Source of the DNA: Caulobacteraceae bacterium
Lineage (GTDB): Bacteria > Pseudomonadota > Alphaproteobacteria > Caulobacterales > Caulobacteraceae
Direction of reading: 5' to 3'
DNA: 13,503 nucleotides
Assembly (NCBI GenBank): GCA_004144935.1
Contig: SDZP01000059.1
Coordinates: forward strand, 1-13,503
Of this stretch, positions 1-6,712 are shown piece by piece. The position numbers and the translations under genes were made by a program. Below the pieces are notes generated by a model. It worked only from the letters and a program-made list of their open reading frames with translations, was not told the DNA's origin and did no database searches. The first letter of the stretch is position 1, and every line of letters starts with the position of its first letter.

Positions 1-92
1 CCGCCAAGCCCGCGACCCCGCCGCCAGCCGCCAAGCGGCCGCCGGCCGACCCCGACGCGCCGCTGTCCACCCGCGATCCCGGCGGCCGCTAG
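1..92 (+). CDS. 3' end of an unidentified gene (Pro/Ala-rich C-terminal tail)
   Basis: Reading from base 3, the frame is open from the window edge to a TAG at 90-92, giving about 29 residues rich in Ala, Pro, Lys and Arg and ending in STRDPGGR. Low-complexity tails like this are common at the C-terminus of alphaproteobacterial proteins and carry no family signature, so I cannot name the gene. It lies on the same strand as the downstream GTG-started editing gene, with only 2 bp between this stop and that start. This suggests co-transcription and possibly translational coupling. The other two frames are also open over so short a stretch. The choice of frame rests on how neatly the stop abuts the next start, so confidence is moderate. 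Confidence 0.5.
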   Translation, partial: AKPATPPPAAKRPPADPDAPLSTRDPGGR

Positions 93-94
93 CC

Positions 95-604
95 GTGCGG
101 GGCAAGGCGGAGCTACTGGCCTTCCTCAAGGGGCTCGGAATCGCGCACAGGACGCTGGATCATCCGGCCGTCTTCACCGTGGGCGAGGGCGACGACTTCA
201 AGGCCGGCCTGCCGGGCGGTCACACCAAGAACCTGTTCCTGAAGGACGCCAGGGACCGGCTGTGGCTGATCTCGGCGCTCGGCGAGACCAGGATCGACCT
301 CAAGCGCCTGCATCCGGTCATCGGCTCGGCCCGGCTATCCTTCGGCTCGGCCGCCCTGATGGAGGAGACCCTCGGCGTCACGCCCGGCTCGGTCACCGCC
401 TTCGCCCTGGCCAACGACCTCGAGCAGAGGGTGACGTTCGTGCTCGACGCCGCCCTCGCCGCCAGCGACCCGGTCAATTTCCATCCCCTGGTCAACACCG
501 CCACCACCGGCGTCAGCCAGGCCGACTTCCGGCGGTTCCTGAGCGCCCTTGGCCGGGAACCCATCATCGTCGATTTCGCTGAATTGAAGCGGATCGACGG
601 CTGA
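95..604 (+). CDS. proX: Ala-tRNA(Pro) deacylase, ProXp-ala/PrdX type (YbaK-like editing domain)
   Basis: This 169-residue protein consists of one YbaK/prolyl-tRNA-synthetase-associated editing domain. Family members act in trans in the cytoplasm. They hydrolyse alanine mis-charged onto tRNA(Pro) by a prolyl-tRNA synthetase lacking its own INS editing domain. The PrdX-type landmarks are visible: DHPAVFTV near residues 22-29, GGHTKNLFLKD at 41-51, the LGVTPGSVTAFAL stretch near 93-105 and FHPLVNTATT near 128-137. Lys45 matches in number and context the active-site lysine known from C. crescentus ProXp-ala. The start is GTG, 2 bp after the upstream stop. No Shine-Dalgarno is visible, so translation may be coupled. 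The specific alanine activity is inferred from the PrdX subclass. The broader YbaK-fold assignment is much firmer. Confidence 0.88.
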   Translation: MRGKAELLAFLKGLGIAHRTLDHPAVFTVGEGDDFKAGLPGGHTKNLFLKDARDRLWLISALGETRIDLKRLHPVIGSARLSFGSAALMEETLGVTPGSVTAFALANDLEQRVTFVLDAALAASDPVNFHPLVNTATTGVSQADFRRFLSALGREPIIVDFAELKRIDG

Positions 605-668
605 CTGCGTTGAACCGCCGCCGGCTAGCGCCCATCTTCCGGGCCAAGCGCTCACTTACGGACCCTGC

Positions 669-1568
669 ATGACCCTCATCGGCGAAACCACCCCGGCCCC
701 CGCTCCCGCCGACCTGATCAAGGAAGGCTCCGACGCCGGTTTCATGGCCGACGTCATCGAGGCCTCGAAGGTCCAGCCGGTCATCGTCGACTTCTGGGCC
801 ACCTGGTGCGGGCCCTGCAAGCAGTTGACCCCGGTGCTGGAGAAGGTCGTCGCCTCGATGGGCGGGGCCGTGAAGCTGGTCAAGATCGACGTCGACAAGA
901 ACCCCGCCTACGCCGGGCAGTTGAAGGTGCAGTCGATCCCGACGGTCTATGCCTTCGTCAACGGCCAGCCGGTCGACGGCTTCCAGGGCGCCCTGCCCGA
1001 GAGCCAGGTCCGTCAATTCATGGAACGCCTGGCCGGTCCGCCGCCGGCCAGCGAGATCGACGAGATCCTGGCCCTGGCCAGGGAGTCCATCGATCTGGGG
1101 GACGTCGGCGGCGCCGCCCAGGCCTTTGCCCAGGCCCTGCAGATGGACCCGACCAATGTGAAGGCCATCGGCGGCCTGGCCCGCATCTATGTCGCCCAGG
1201 GCGACCTGGAGCAGGCGGCCGAGATCGCCGCCCTCGCCCCGGCCGACGCCAAGGACCCCGACCTCGAGGCCGTCCGCGCCAACCTCGCCCTGGCCGAAGG
1301 CGCGCCCAGCGAGACCGCCCCGCTGGAAGCCGCCCTGCAGGCCGACCCGGACGACCACCAGGCCCGCTTCGACCTTGCCGGCGCCTACGCCGGCCAGGGC
1401 CGCCACGAGGAGGCCGCCGGCCTGCTGCTGGACATCATCGCCGCCGACAGGACCTGGAACGAGGAAGCGGCCCGCAAGCAGCTTCTGGTGGTCTTCGAGG
1501 CCGCGGGCCTTACATCGGACGTGACGAAGGCCGGCCGACGGCGGCTGTCCTCTATCCTGTTCAGCTGA
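669..1568 (+). CDS. cnoX: Chaperedoxin CnoX (thioredoxin domain plus TPR-like C-terminus)
   Basis: This 299-residue protein has an N-terminal thioredoxin fold (about 20-125) with an intact WCGPC motif at 46-50 and the cis-proline in SIPTV (Pro91). A helical, Ala-rich C-terminal half (about 130-290) follows, with TPR-like repeats of the form ALQMDPTNVKAIGGLARIY and AALQADPDDHQARFDLAGAY. This is the YbbN/CnoX layout. CnoX proteins hold unfolding substrates for refolding by GroEL or DnaK and protect them from over-oxidation. E. coli CnoX has lost the redox motif, whereas the Caulobacter protein keeps WCGPC and has thioredoxin activity, and this gene is of the latter type. The ATG at 669 has no clear Shine-Dalgarno. 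The 64-bp gap after the editing gene could hold a promoter, but I see no convincing one. The gene is 10 bp upstream of the LON-domain gene. Confidence 0.9.
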   Translation: MTLIGETTPAPAPADLIKEGSDAGFMADVIEASKVQPVIVDFWATWCGPCKQLTPVLEKVVASMGGAVKLVKIDVDKNPAYAGQLKVQSIPTVYAFVNGQPVDGFQGALPESQVRQFMERLAGPPPASEIDEILALARESIDLGDVGGAAQAFAQALQMDPTNVKAIGGLARIYVAQGDLEQAAEIAALAPADAKDPDLEAVRANLALAEGAPSETAPLEAALQADPDDHQARFDLAGAYAGQGRHEEAAGLLLDIIAADRTWNEEAARKQLLVVFEAAGLTSDVTKAGRRRLSSILFS

Positions 1569-1578
1569 GGAGACGGCC

Positions 1579-2232
1579 ATGGTCACGGGCTATCGCAAGA
1601 TCGAAGACCTGCCCCAGGCCATACCGGTCTTCCCGCTCGACGGCGCGGTCGTGCTGCCGGGCGGCCAGCTGCCGCTGAACATCTTCGAGCCGCGCTACCT
1701 CAACATGTTCGACGACGCCATGGGCGGCGACCGGATGATCGGCATGATCCAGACCCGGGGCGGCGGCGACCGCGAACGGCGGCCCCTCTCGCCGGTCGGC
1801 ACCGTCGCCCGCATCACCGCCTTCGCCGAGACCGGTGATGGCCGCTACCTCGTCACCCTGACCGGGGTCTGCCGGTTCCGCGTTCGGGAGGAGCTCGGCG
1901 TCATGGCCCCCTATCGCCAGGTGCGGGCCGACTACGAGAGCTTCATCGGCGACCTGCAGCCGCCGCCCGAAAGCGCCATCCAGAAGATCGACTTCCTCGA
2001 CGCCCTGCGCAGCTACCTCGAGCCGCGGGGCCTCGCCGTCGACTGGGACGCCGCCGGCTCGGCCCCGACCGAAAGCCTGATCGACAGCCTCTCGATGGGC
2101 CTGCCGTTCGAGCCGGCCGAGAAGCAGGCCCTGCTGGAGGCGGTGACCCACGCCGACCGCGCCGAGATCCTGATTGCCCTGCTGCGCATCGGCGCGGTGA
2201 TCGGGGACGACGACGAACCCTCGATGCAGTAA
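1579..2232 (+). CDS. Stand-alone LON substrate-binding domain protein
   Basis: This 217-residue protein consists of the N-terminal (substrate-binding) domain of Lon protease without the AAA+ ATPase or Ser-Lys protease domains. The signature is IPVFPLDGAVVLPGGQLPL at about 15-33, followed by NIFEPRYLNM (34-43) and IGMIQ, with the typical GTVARI strand later. In full-length Lon this domain binds unfolded substrates. The role of the free-standing bacterial version is not established. A strong GAGGAGA Shine-Dalgarno (1567-1573) overlaps the cnoX stop codon and sits 5 nt before the ATG, so the two genes are surely co-transcribed. Their pairing fits a shared role in handling misfolded proteins, though that is an inference from context. 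Family assignment is confident and function is open. Confidence 0.9.
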   Translation: MVTGYRKIEDLPQAIPVFPLDGAVVLPGGQLPLNIFEPRYLNMFDDAMGGDRMIGMIQTRGGGDRERRPLSPVGTVARITAFAETGDGRYLVTLTGVCRFRVREELGVMAPYRQVRADYESFIGDLQPPPESAIQKIDFLDALRSYLEPRGLAVDWDAAGSAPTESLIDSLSMGLPFEPAEKQALLEAVTHADRAEILIALLRIGAVIGDDDEPSMQ

Positions 2233-2241
2233 GAGCCCTCC

Positions 2242-2436
2242 ATGACTGAAGCGCCCTCCCCCATCGACGTCGACCCGCGCCTGCTGGAAGCCCTGGTCTG
2301 CCCGGTCACTCACGGTCCGCTGGAGTATGACCGCGCGGCCGGCGAGCTGATCAGCCGGGGGGCGAAGCTGGCCTATCCGATCCGCGACGGCGTGCCGGTC
2401 ATGCTGCCGGAAGAGGCGCGGGAACTCAGCGAGTAG
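2242..2436 (+). CDS. Trm112/YcaR-like small protein (zinc cysteines mostly lost)
   Basis: This 64-residue protein matches the Trm112/YcaR (UPF0434) family through LLEALVCPVTHGPLEYD at about 14-30 and the highly conserved LAYPIRDGVPVMLPEEAR at 43-60. Eukaryotic and archaeal Trm112 activates several methyltransferases, while the bacterial proteins have no settled role. E. coli YcaR carries a CPVC pair plus another Cys. Here only Cys20 remains, with Thr23 at the second position and Ser39 in the ELISR segment where YcaR has ELICK. Zinc binding of the usual kind is therefore unlikely. The start lies 9 bp after the LON-domain gene, with a weak AAGAG (2231-2235) upstream. The stop is 3 bp from the convergent ubiH-like stop. 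Confidence 0.88.
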   Translation: MTEAPSPIDVDPRLLEALVCPVTHGPLEYDRAAGELISRGAKLAYPIRDGVPVMLPEEARELSE

Positions 2437-2439
2437 GGC

Positions 2440-3723
2440 CTACAGGGCCTCGCCACGCAGCAGCCGCGGCAGGTCGCCGACCCCGCCGCCGGCCTCGCGC
2501 ATGAAGAACCGCCGCGCCGGGGCGATCTGGTTGACCACCGCCAGCCCCAGGCCGCGCGCGGCCCGCAGCGGCGCGATGTCGTTGCTGAACAGCCGGGTAA
2601 AGACGTCGGTGGCCGCGGCCAGCATGGTGTTGTCGAACCGCCGCCAGGCCGCGTAGCGCTCCAGCACGGCTTCCGCCCCGATATCCTCGCCCAGCCGCAG
2701 GGCCTCGACCAGCACCTGGGCCAGGGCGGCGGCGTCTTTCAGACCGAGGTTCAGGCCCTGGCCGGCGATCGGGTGCACCCCGTGCGCCGCGTCGCCGAGG
2801 ATGGCGACGCGGGGGGCGCTCATCTGCTCGGCCAGCGCCAGGGCCAGAGGATAGACGAACACCGGCCCGACCACCTTCGGGGCGCCCAGGAACTCGCCAA
2901 AGCGCCGCTGCATGTGGGCGTGGACGATCTCCGGCCGGGCGCCGCGCAGCGCTTCGGCCTGGGCGGTTTTCTCGGTCCAGACCAGGCTGGCGCGCTGGCC
3001 GGTCAGCGGCAGGATGGCGAACGGGCCGCCCGGCAGGAAGTATTCGTGAGCCACGCCCTCGTGGTCCCGTTCCAGCTCGACCGTGGCGACCACGCCCGAC
3101 TGGCCGTAGGGCCAACCGACGACGCCGATGCCGGCCTGCTGGCGGATGACGGAGGCCTTGCCCTCCGCCCCGACGACCAATGGCGCTTTCAACACCCGCC
3201 CGTCGGCCAGGGTGACCAGGGCGGCGGCGGGCGTCACCTGTAGCGAGGCGACCTTGGCCGGCGCCAGCACGGTGAGGCCCGGCGTGACCTCGACGGTCCT
3301 GGCCAGCCCCGCCCGGATGCGGCGGTTCTCCAGCATGTAGCCCAGCGGCTCGCCGCCGGAGACGTCGCCGATCTCGGCCGAATCGAAGCGCAGGAAGGCC
3401 GAGCCCGGACGGGAGGCGGCGGCCCCGGGGCTGGTCCCGTCGGTGACCAGGATCTGCTCGATCCGCTGGGCGTGCGGCTCAAGCTCCTCGCCGGCGCCGA
3501 GCGCCTTCCACTGCCGGAAGCTGGCGTAGGCGATGGCGCTGGAGCGGCCGTCGAAGGTGGGGGCCAATTGGGCGTCGAACGGGGCCGGGTCGACGAGGAT
3601 GGCGGTCAGGCCGGCGCTGGCCAGGGCCAGGCCGAGGGTGGCGCCGGCCATGCCCGCCCCGGCGATGATGACATCCGCGTCCACGGGGGCGTCCGGGAGG
3701 CTGTCCGAGGCTGTGTCGCTCAT
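2440..3723 (-). CDS. UbiH/UbiF/Coq6-family FAD-dependent hydroxylase (ubiquinone biosynthesis)
   Basis: This 427-residue flavoprotein monooxygenase is of the type that hydroxylates the aromatic ring of ubiquinone precursors using O2 and NAD(P)H. It has the N-terminal ADP-binding GAGMAG (22-27), the DG-type segment LVVGAEGKASVIRQQ (182-196), and the FAD ribityl-binding segment RVAILGDAAHGVHPIAGQGL (305-324). The last is diagnostic for the UbiH/Coq6 group. The usual Asp of the DG motif is Glu187. The frame extends 26 codons upstream into the asparaginase gene, but that extension is basic and non-conserved. ATG at 3723, giving MSDTASDSLPDAP before the FAD fold, is the better start, although no clear Shine-Dalgarno is visible. 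It lies 43 bp after the asparaginase gene and probably shares its transcript. Which ring position it hydroxylates cannot be read from the sequence. Confidence 0.88.
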   Translation of the reverse strand: MSDTASDSLPDAPVDADVIIAGAGMAGATLGLALASAGLTAILVDPAPFDAQLAPTFDGRSSAIAYASFRQWKALGAGEELEPHAQRIEQILVTDGTSPGAAASRPGSAFLRFDSAEIGDVSGGEPLGYMLENRRIRAGLARTVEVTPGLTVLAPAKVASLQVTPAAALVTLADGRVLKAPLVVGAEGKASVIRQQAGIGVVGWPYGQSGVVATVELERDHEGVAHEYFLPGGPFAILPLTGQRASLVWTEKTAQAEALRGARPEIVHAHMQRRFGEFLGAPKVVGPVFVYPLALALAEQMSAPRVAILGDAAHGVHPIAGQGLNLGLKDAAALAQVLVEALRLGEDIGAEAVLERYAAWRRFDNTMLAAATDVFTRLFSNDIAPLRAARGLGLAVVNQIAPARRFFMREAGGGVGDLPRLLRGEAL

Positions 3724-3766
3724 GATCGGGATATGGGCCGGAGGCTTGCGGCTGTCCAGCGGACCG

Positions 3767-4651
3767 CTAGAGGCCGAACGCCGCCGACACGATCTTCCCA
3801 TCCGGCGTCAGCGCCGCCCGCTTCATGCCCTGGCTGACATAGGGCATGGCGATCGTCCCGTCGGCCGCCACGGCGATCAGGCCGCCGTCGCCGCCCATGG
3901 CCGCGATCTCGCCGAGCACGGCGTCGGCCGCCCCGGCCAGCGACTGCCCGCCGAAGCGCATGCGGTGGGCCAGCTGGGCCGCCGCCGCCACCTTGACGAA
4001 GTACTCGCCCTGGCCGGTGCAGCTGACCGCCACCGTGCCGTCGGCCCAGCAGCCGGCGCCGATGATCGGGGTGTCGCCGACCCGGCCGGGCATCTTGCCG
4101 AACACGCCGCCGGTCGAGGTGCAGGCGGCCAGCCGGCCCTCGCCGTCGCGCACCACGCAGCCGACGGTGCCGTGGGCCAGGGTCCCGGGCGGATGATTGT
4201 CCTCGAAGGTCCCGGCCCGGGTGAACCAGGCCTCGGGATCGGTGATCCGGGCATAGCCCCGCGCCGCCGCCAGTCCGGCCGCGCCACTGCCGGCCAGCAT
4301 CACATGCTGCGTCCGCTCCAGCACCTCCCGCGCCACGGCGATCGGGCTCTCGAACCCCTCCAGCGCCGCCACGGCCCCGCAGCGCAGCAGCGCCCCGTCC
4401 ATGATCGCCGCATCCAGCTCATAGACCCCGTCGGTGTTGGGCGAAGCGCCCCGGCCGGCGACATAGAGGCCCGAGACCTCCAGTTCGCGGGTGATCGTTT
4501 CGGCCACGTCCAGGGCGCTCATGCCGGACTGCAGCATGTCGCGGCCGGCCTCGACCTGGCCGCGCATGTGGTCGATCTCCTTGCTGTAGTCCCGCCCGGC
4601 CCTGGCCCCGGCGCCGCCGTGCAGAACGAGACTCAAACAATTGTTCGCCAT
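3767..4651 (-). CDS. Isoaspartyl peptidase / plant-type L-asparaginase (Ntn hydrolase)
   Basis: This 294-residue enzyme of the type-2 asparaginase family is made as a precursor. It cleaves itself before a Thr that becomes the N-terminal nucleophile of the beta subunit. The cleavage context HGTVGCVVRD is present, with nucleophile Thr162, and the supporting residues are in order: TSTGG (178-182), GRVGDTPIIGAG (189-200, with substrate-binding Arg190 and Asp193) and TGQGE (212-216). The opening LVLHGGAG and GRGASPNTDG are also typical. These enzymes hydrolyse isoaspartyl dipeptides and free asparagine. The ATG at 4651 is preferred because GGAGG (4658-4662) sits 6 nt upstream. A GTG one codon earlier is only 3 nt from it. 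The length is slightly below the usual 310-320. There is no signal peptide, so it acts in the cytoplasm. Confidence 0.92.
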   Translation of the reverse strand: MANNCLSLVLHGGAGARAGRDYSKEIDHMRGQVEAGRDMLQSGMSALDVAETITRELEVSGLYVAGRGASPNTDGVYELDAAIMDGALLRCGAVAALEGFESPIAVAREVLERTQHVMLAGSGAAGLAAARGYARITDPEAWFTRAGTFEDNHPPGTLAHGTVGCVVRDGEGRLAACTSTGGVFGKMPGRVGDTPIIGAGCWADGTVAVSCTGQGEYFVKVAAAAQLAHRMRFGGQSLAGAADAVLGEIAAMGGDGGLIAVAADGTIAMPYVSQGMKRAALTPDGKIVSAAFGL

Positions 4652-4729
4652 CACGGGCCTCCGGCCTTATGAACGTTTCAACGGCGGCGATAGCCTCTGT
4701 CGCCTCAACAGAAAAGCGGGAGAGTTGGC
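4652..4729. promoter_or_regulatory. Divergent spacer with a TGAA-CGT-TTCA inverted repeat (possible operator)
   Basis: This 78-bp spacer between the asparaginase gene (minus) and the quinone oxidoreductase gene (plus) must carry a start signal for at least one of them. It contains TGAACGTTTCA at 4670-4680, a TGAA-N3-TTCA inverted repeat around AACGTT, just upstream of the asparaginase Shine-Dalgarno. A second short inverted repeat, GGCGA-N9-TCGCC, lies at 4685-4703. No clear -35/-10 pair could be assigned in either direction. The operator reading is an inference, and short symmetric sites also arise by chance. Confidence 0.3.
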
Positions 4730-5728
4730 ATGAAGGCAGTGCTGAGCAAGGTCGTGGGTGGTCCTGAGACCCTGGTGGTCGAGGATGTCGCCGAGCCGAC
4801 CGCCGGTCCGGGGCAGGTTCTGCTGTCGGTCAAGGCCTGCGGGGTCAACTATCCCGACGTCCTGATGATTCAGGACATGTACCAGTTCAAGCCGCCGCGC
4901 CCCTTCTCGCCGGGCGGTGAAGTCTCTGGCGTCGTCAAGGCGCTGGGCGACGGCGTGACGAACGTCAAGATCGGCGACCGGGTGCTGGCCAGCACCGGCA
5001 GCGGCGGCATGGCCGAGGTCGTGGCGCTGGACGCCGGACGCCTGACCCCCATCGCCGACGCCATGCCCTTCGACGAGGCGGCGGCCTTCATGATGACCTA
5101 CGGCACCAGCTGGTACGCCCTGAAGGATCGCGGCCGGCTGCAGCCGGGCGAGACCCTGCTGGTGCTCGGCGCCGCCGGCGGCGTCGGCCTGGCGGCCGTC
5201 GAGCTGGGCAAGGCCATGGGCGCGCGGGTGATCGCGGCGGCCTCCAGCCAGGAGAAGGTCGACCTCGCCATCAAGCACGGGGCCGAGTCCGGCGTCGTCT
5301 ATCCCACCGGCCCCTTCGACAAGGAGGGCGCCAAGGCGCTCGGCCAGCTGTTCAAGGACGCCTGCGGCCCCAAGGGCTGGGACGTGGCCTATGACGCGGT
5401 CGGCGGCGACTATGCCGAGGCGACCATCCGCGCCGCCGGCTGGGGCGGCCGCTTCCTGGTCATCGGCTTCCCGGCCGGCATTCCCAAGGTGCCGCTGAAC
5501 CTGACCCTGCTGAAGAGCTGCGACATCGTCGGCGTCTTCTGGGGCGCGGCCGTCGCCCGCGATCCCAAGGCGCACCAGGAAAACGTCAAGCAGCTCATGG
5601 ACATGTACGCCGAGGGCAAGATCAAGCCCTACGTGTCCGAGACCTTCAGCCTCGCCAAGGCCGGCGACGCCATCGCCCACCTGGCGGCCCGCAAGGCCAT
5701 GGGCAAGGTAGTCGTCGTCACGGAATAG
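4730..5728 (+). CDS. Zinc-independent NADPH:quinone oxidoreductase family protein (MDR superfamily)
   Basis: This 332-residue medium-chain dehydrogenase/reductase has a GroES-like N-terminal half (about 1-125) and a Rossmann half (about 126-330) with the dinucleotide motif VLGAAGGVGLAAVELGK (145-161). The CGVNYPDVLMIQDMYQ stretch (37-52) and PGGEVSGVV (61-69) are typical of the quinone-oxidoreductase branch. The catalytic-zinc ligands and the structural-zinc cysteine cluster of alcohol dehydrogenases are absent. Related enzymes reduce quinones or the double bond of enones and acyl-CoAs, and the actual substrate cannot be told. GGGAGAG (4718-4724) lies 5 nt before the ATG. The gene leads the plus-strand run and is followed after a hairpin-rich 96-bp gap by an SDR gene, so the two redox enzymes may share a substrate pathway. 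Confidence 0.87.
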   Translation: MKAVLSKVVGGPETLVVEDVAEPTAGPGQVLLSVKACGVNYPDVLMIQDMYQFKPPRPFSPGGEVSGVVKALGDGVTNVKIGDRVLASTGSGGMAEVVALDAGRLTPIADAMPFDEAAAFMMTYGTSWYALKDRGRLQPGETLLVLGAAGGVGLAAVELGKAMGARVIAAASSQEKVDLAIKHGAESGVVYPTGPFDKEGAKALGQLFKDACGPKGWDVAYDAVGGDYAEATIRAAGWGGRFLVIGFPAGIPKVPLNLTLLKSCDIVGVFWGAAVARDPKAHQENVKQLMDMYAEGKIKPYVSETFSLAKAGDAIAHLAARKAMGKVVVVTE

Positions 5729-5757
5729 GGAGCTCCCTGCCCCATCGAGGGGGAGGG
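5727..5757 (+). repeat. Palindrome and overlapping imperfect hairpin after the quinone oxidoreductase gene
   Basis: AGGGAGCTCCCT (5727-5738) is a perfect 12-bp palindrome that includes part of the TAG stop. Its right half can pair instead with downstream bases: CCCT-g-CCCC (5735-5743) against GGGG-g-AGGG (5749-5757), with a single G/G mismatch and loop ATCGA. The two structures are mutually exclusive. No U-run follows, so this is not a classical intrinsic terminator. It may attenuate, stabilise the 3' end, or be a copy of a dispersed GC-rich intergenic repeat. Confidence 0.45.
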
Positions 5758-5769
5758 CTTCAGAGACGG

Positions 5770-5797
5770 CCCGCACCCCCGGCCAACGGGGGGCGGG
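5770..5797 (+). repeat. GC-only hairpin before the SDR gene
   Basis: CCCGC-a-CCCCC (5770-5780) pairs with GGGGG-GCGGG (5788-5797). This makes a 10-bp stem with one bulged A at 5775 and a 7-nt loop GGCCAAC. It ends 27 nt before the preferred ATG of the SDR gene, leaving the Shine-Dalgarno free. There is no U-run. A stem this stable between two genes of a likely operon would affect read-through or differential mRNA decay. Confidence 0.5.
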
Positions 5798-5824
5798 CGG
5801 ATGAACAACGGGAAGGGAAGTGTC

Positions 5825-6712
5825 ATGGTCGGAAGGCTCGAGGGCAAGGTGGCGGTGATCACCGGCGGGGCGTCGGGGATCGGGCTGGGGACGGTCGAGC
5901 TGTTCGTGGCCGAGGGCGCCCGCGTCATCGCCGCCGACCTGCAGGATGAAAAAGGGGCGATGCTGGAGAAGCGCTTCCCCGACACCGTCCGCTACGCCCA
6001 CTGCGACGTCACCGCCGAGGCCGACATCGCCAAGGCCATCGGCCTGGCGGCCAGCGAATTCGGCGGCCTCGACATCCTGTTCAACAACGCCGGCCACGGC
6101 GGCACCACCACCGGCATCGTCGACATGGACGCCGCCGGCTGGGACGCGACCTTCGCCTTGCTGGTGCGGGGGCCGGCGCTGGGGATGAAGCACGCCCTGC
6201 CGCTGATGCAGACGCGGGGCGGGGGCAGCATCATCAACACCGCCTCCATCGCCGGGCTGCAGGCGGGCTTCGGGCCGGTGGCCTACAGCGCCGCCAAATG
6301 CGCCGTCATCCACATGAGCCGCTGCGCCGCCGCCGAGCTCAGCCCGCAGAAGATCCGCGTCAACGCCATCTGCCCGGGCCTGATCGCCACCTCCATCTTC
6401 GGGGCCAGCATGGGCATGCCGCGCGAGGTCGCCGACCAGATGGCCGCCCAGGTCGCCGAGATCGGCCACAAGGTGCAGCCCTACCCGAAGTCGGGCGCCG
6501 CCGAGGACATCGCCCGCGCCGCCCTCTACCTGGCCTCGGACGACAGCGTCTTCGTCACCGGCACCCATCTGGTGGTCGACGGCGGCATCACCATCGGCGG
6601 TCGCGGCAGCTGGGATCCGAACGTCGGCTCGCCGATCCTGGAAGCCCTCGGCATCACTCCGGAGCAGGCGCAGCAGATGCGCGCCGCCGTGTTGGCGCAA
6701 CAGGCCGGATGA
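5825..6712 (+). CDS. Short-chain dehydrogenase/reductase with Leu in place of the tetrad Asn
   Basis: This 295-residue classical SDR has the NAD(P)-binding TGGASGIG (13-20), the NNAG motif (87-90), and catalytic Ser141, Tyr154 and Lys158 in YSAAK. ADLQ at 37-40 puts an acidic Asp at the end of beta-2, which favours NAD over NADP. The fourth tetrad residue, normally Asn in an N-x-x-G segment, falls in LLVRGPALGMKHA and is Leu113. The C-terminus is about 30 residues longer than in minimal SDRs, with the tail after VDGGITIGG. The ATG at 5825 is preferred because AGGGAA (5814-5819) lies just upstream. An ATG 8 codons earlier (5801) lacks this. The stop overlaps the dioxygenase start (ATGA). The substrate is unknown. 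Neighbours suggest oxidation or reduction of a lipid or aromatic-type alcohol. Confidence 0.88.
   Translation: MVGRLEGKVAVITGGASGIGLGTVELFVAEGARVIAADLQDEKGAMLEKRFPDTVRYAHCDVTAEADIAKAIGLAASEFGGLDILFNNAGHGGTTTGIVDMDAAGWDATFALLVRGPALGMKHALPLMQTRGGGSIINTASIAGLQAGFGPVAYSAAKCAVIHMSRCAAAELSPQKIRVNAICPGLIATSIFGASMGMPREVADQMAAQVAEIGHKVQPYPKSGAAEDIARAALYLASDDSVFVTGTHLVVDGGITIGGRGSWDPNVGSPILEALGITPEQAQQMRAAVLAQQAG

Noticed and set aside
806..1678. A 290-codon plus-strand frame over cnoX
   Set aside because: It is frame-shifted relative to a gene with WCGPC and TPR-like motifs, and its translation is Arg/Gly/Pro-rich without domains.
3724..3801. 26-codon N-terminal extension of the UbiH-like protein
   Set aside because: The extension is basic, non-conserved and overlaps the asparaginase gene. 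The Met at 3723 sits at the usual distance before the FAD motif.
4667..6700. A 677-codon open frame on the minus strand
   Set aside because: It lies antisense to the quinone oxidoreductase and SDR genes, both with full family motifs. The translation is low-complexity Gly/Ala/Asp/His-rich, as expected from GC-rich codons read backwards.
6298..6708. Upstream in-frame extension of the dioxygenase gene (137 codons)
   Set aside because: It lies wholly within the SDR gene in another frame and is Arg/Pro/His-rich. The ATGA overlap at 6709 gives a protein of normal family length.
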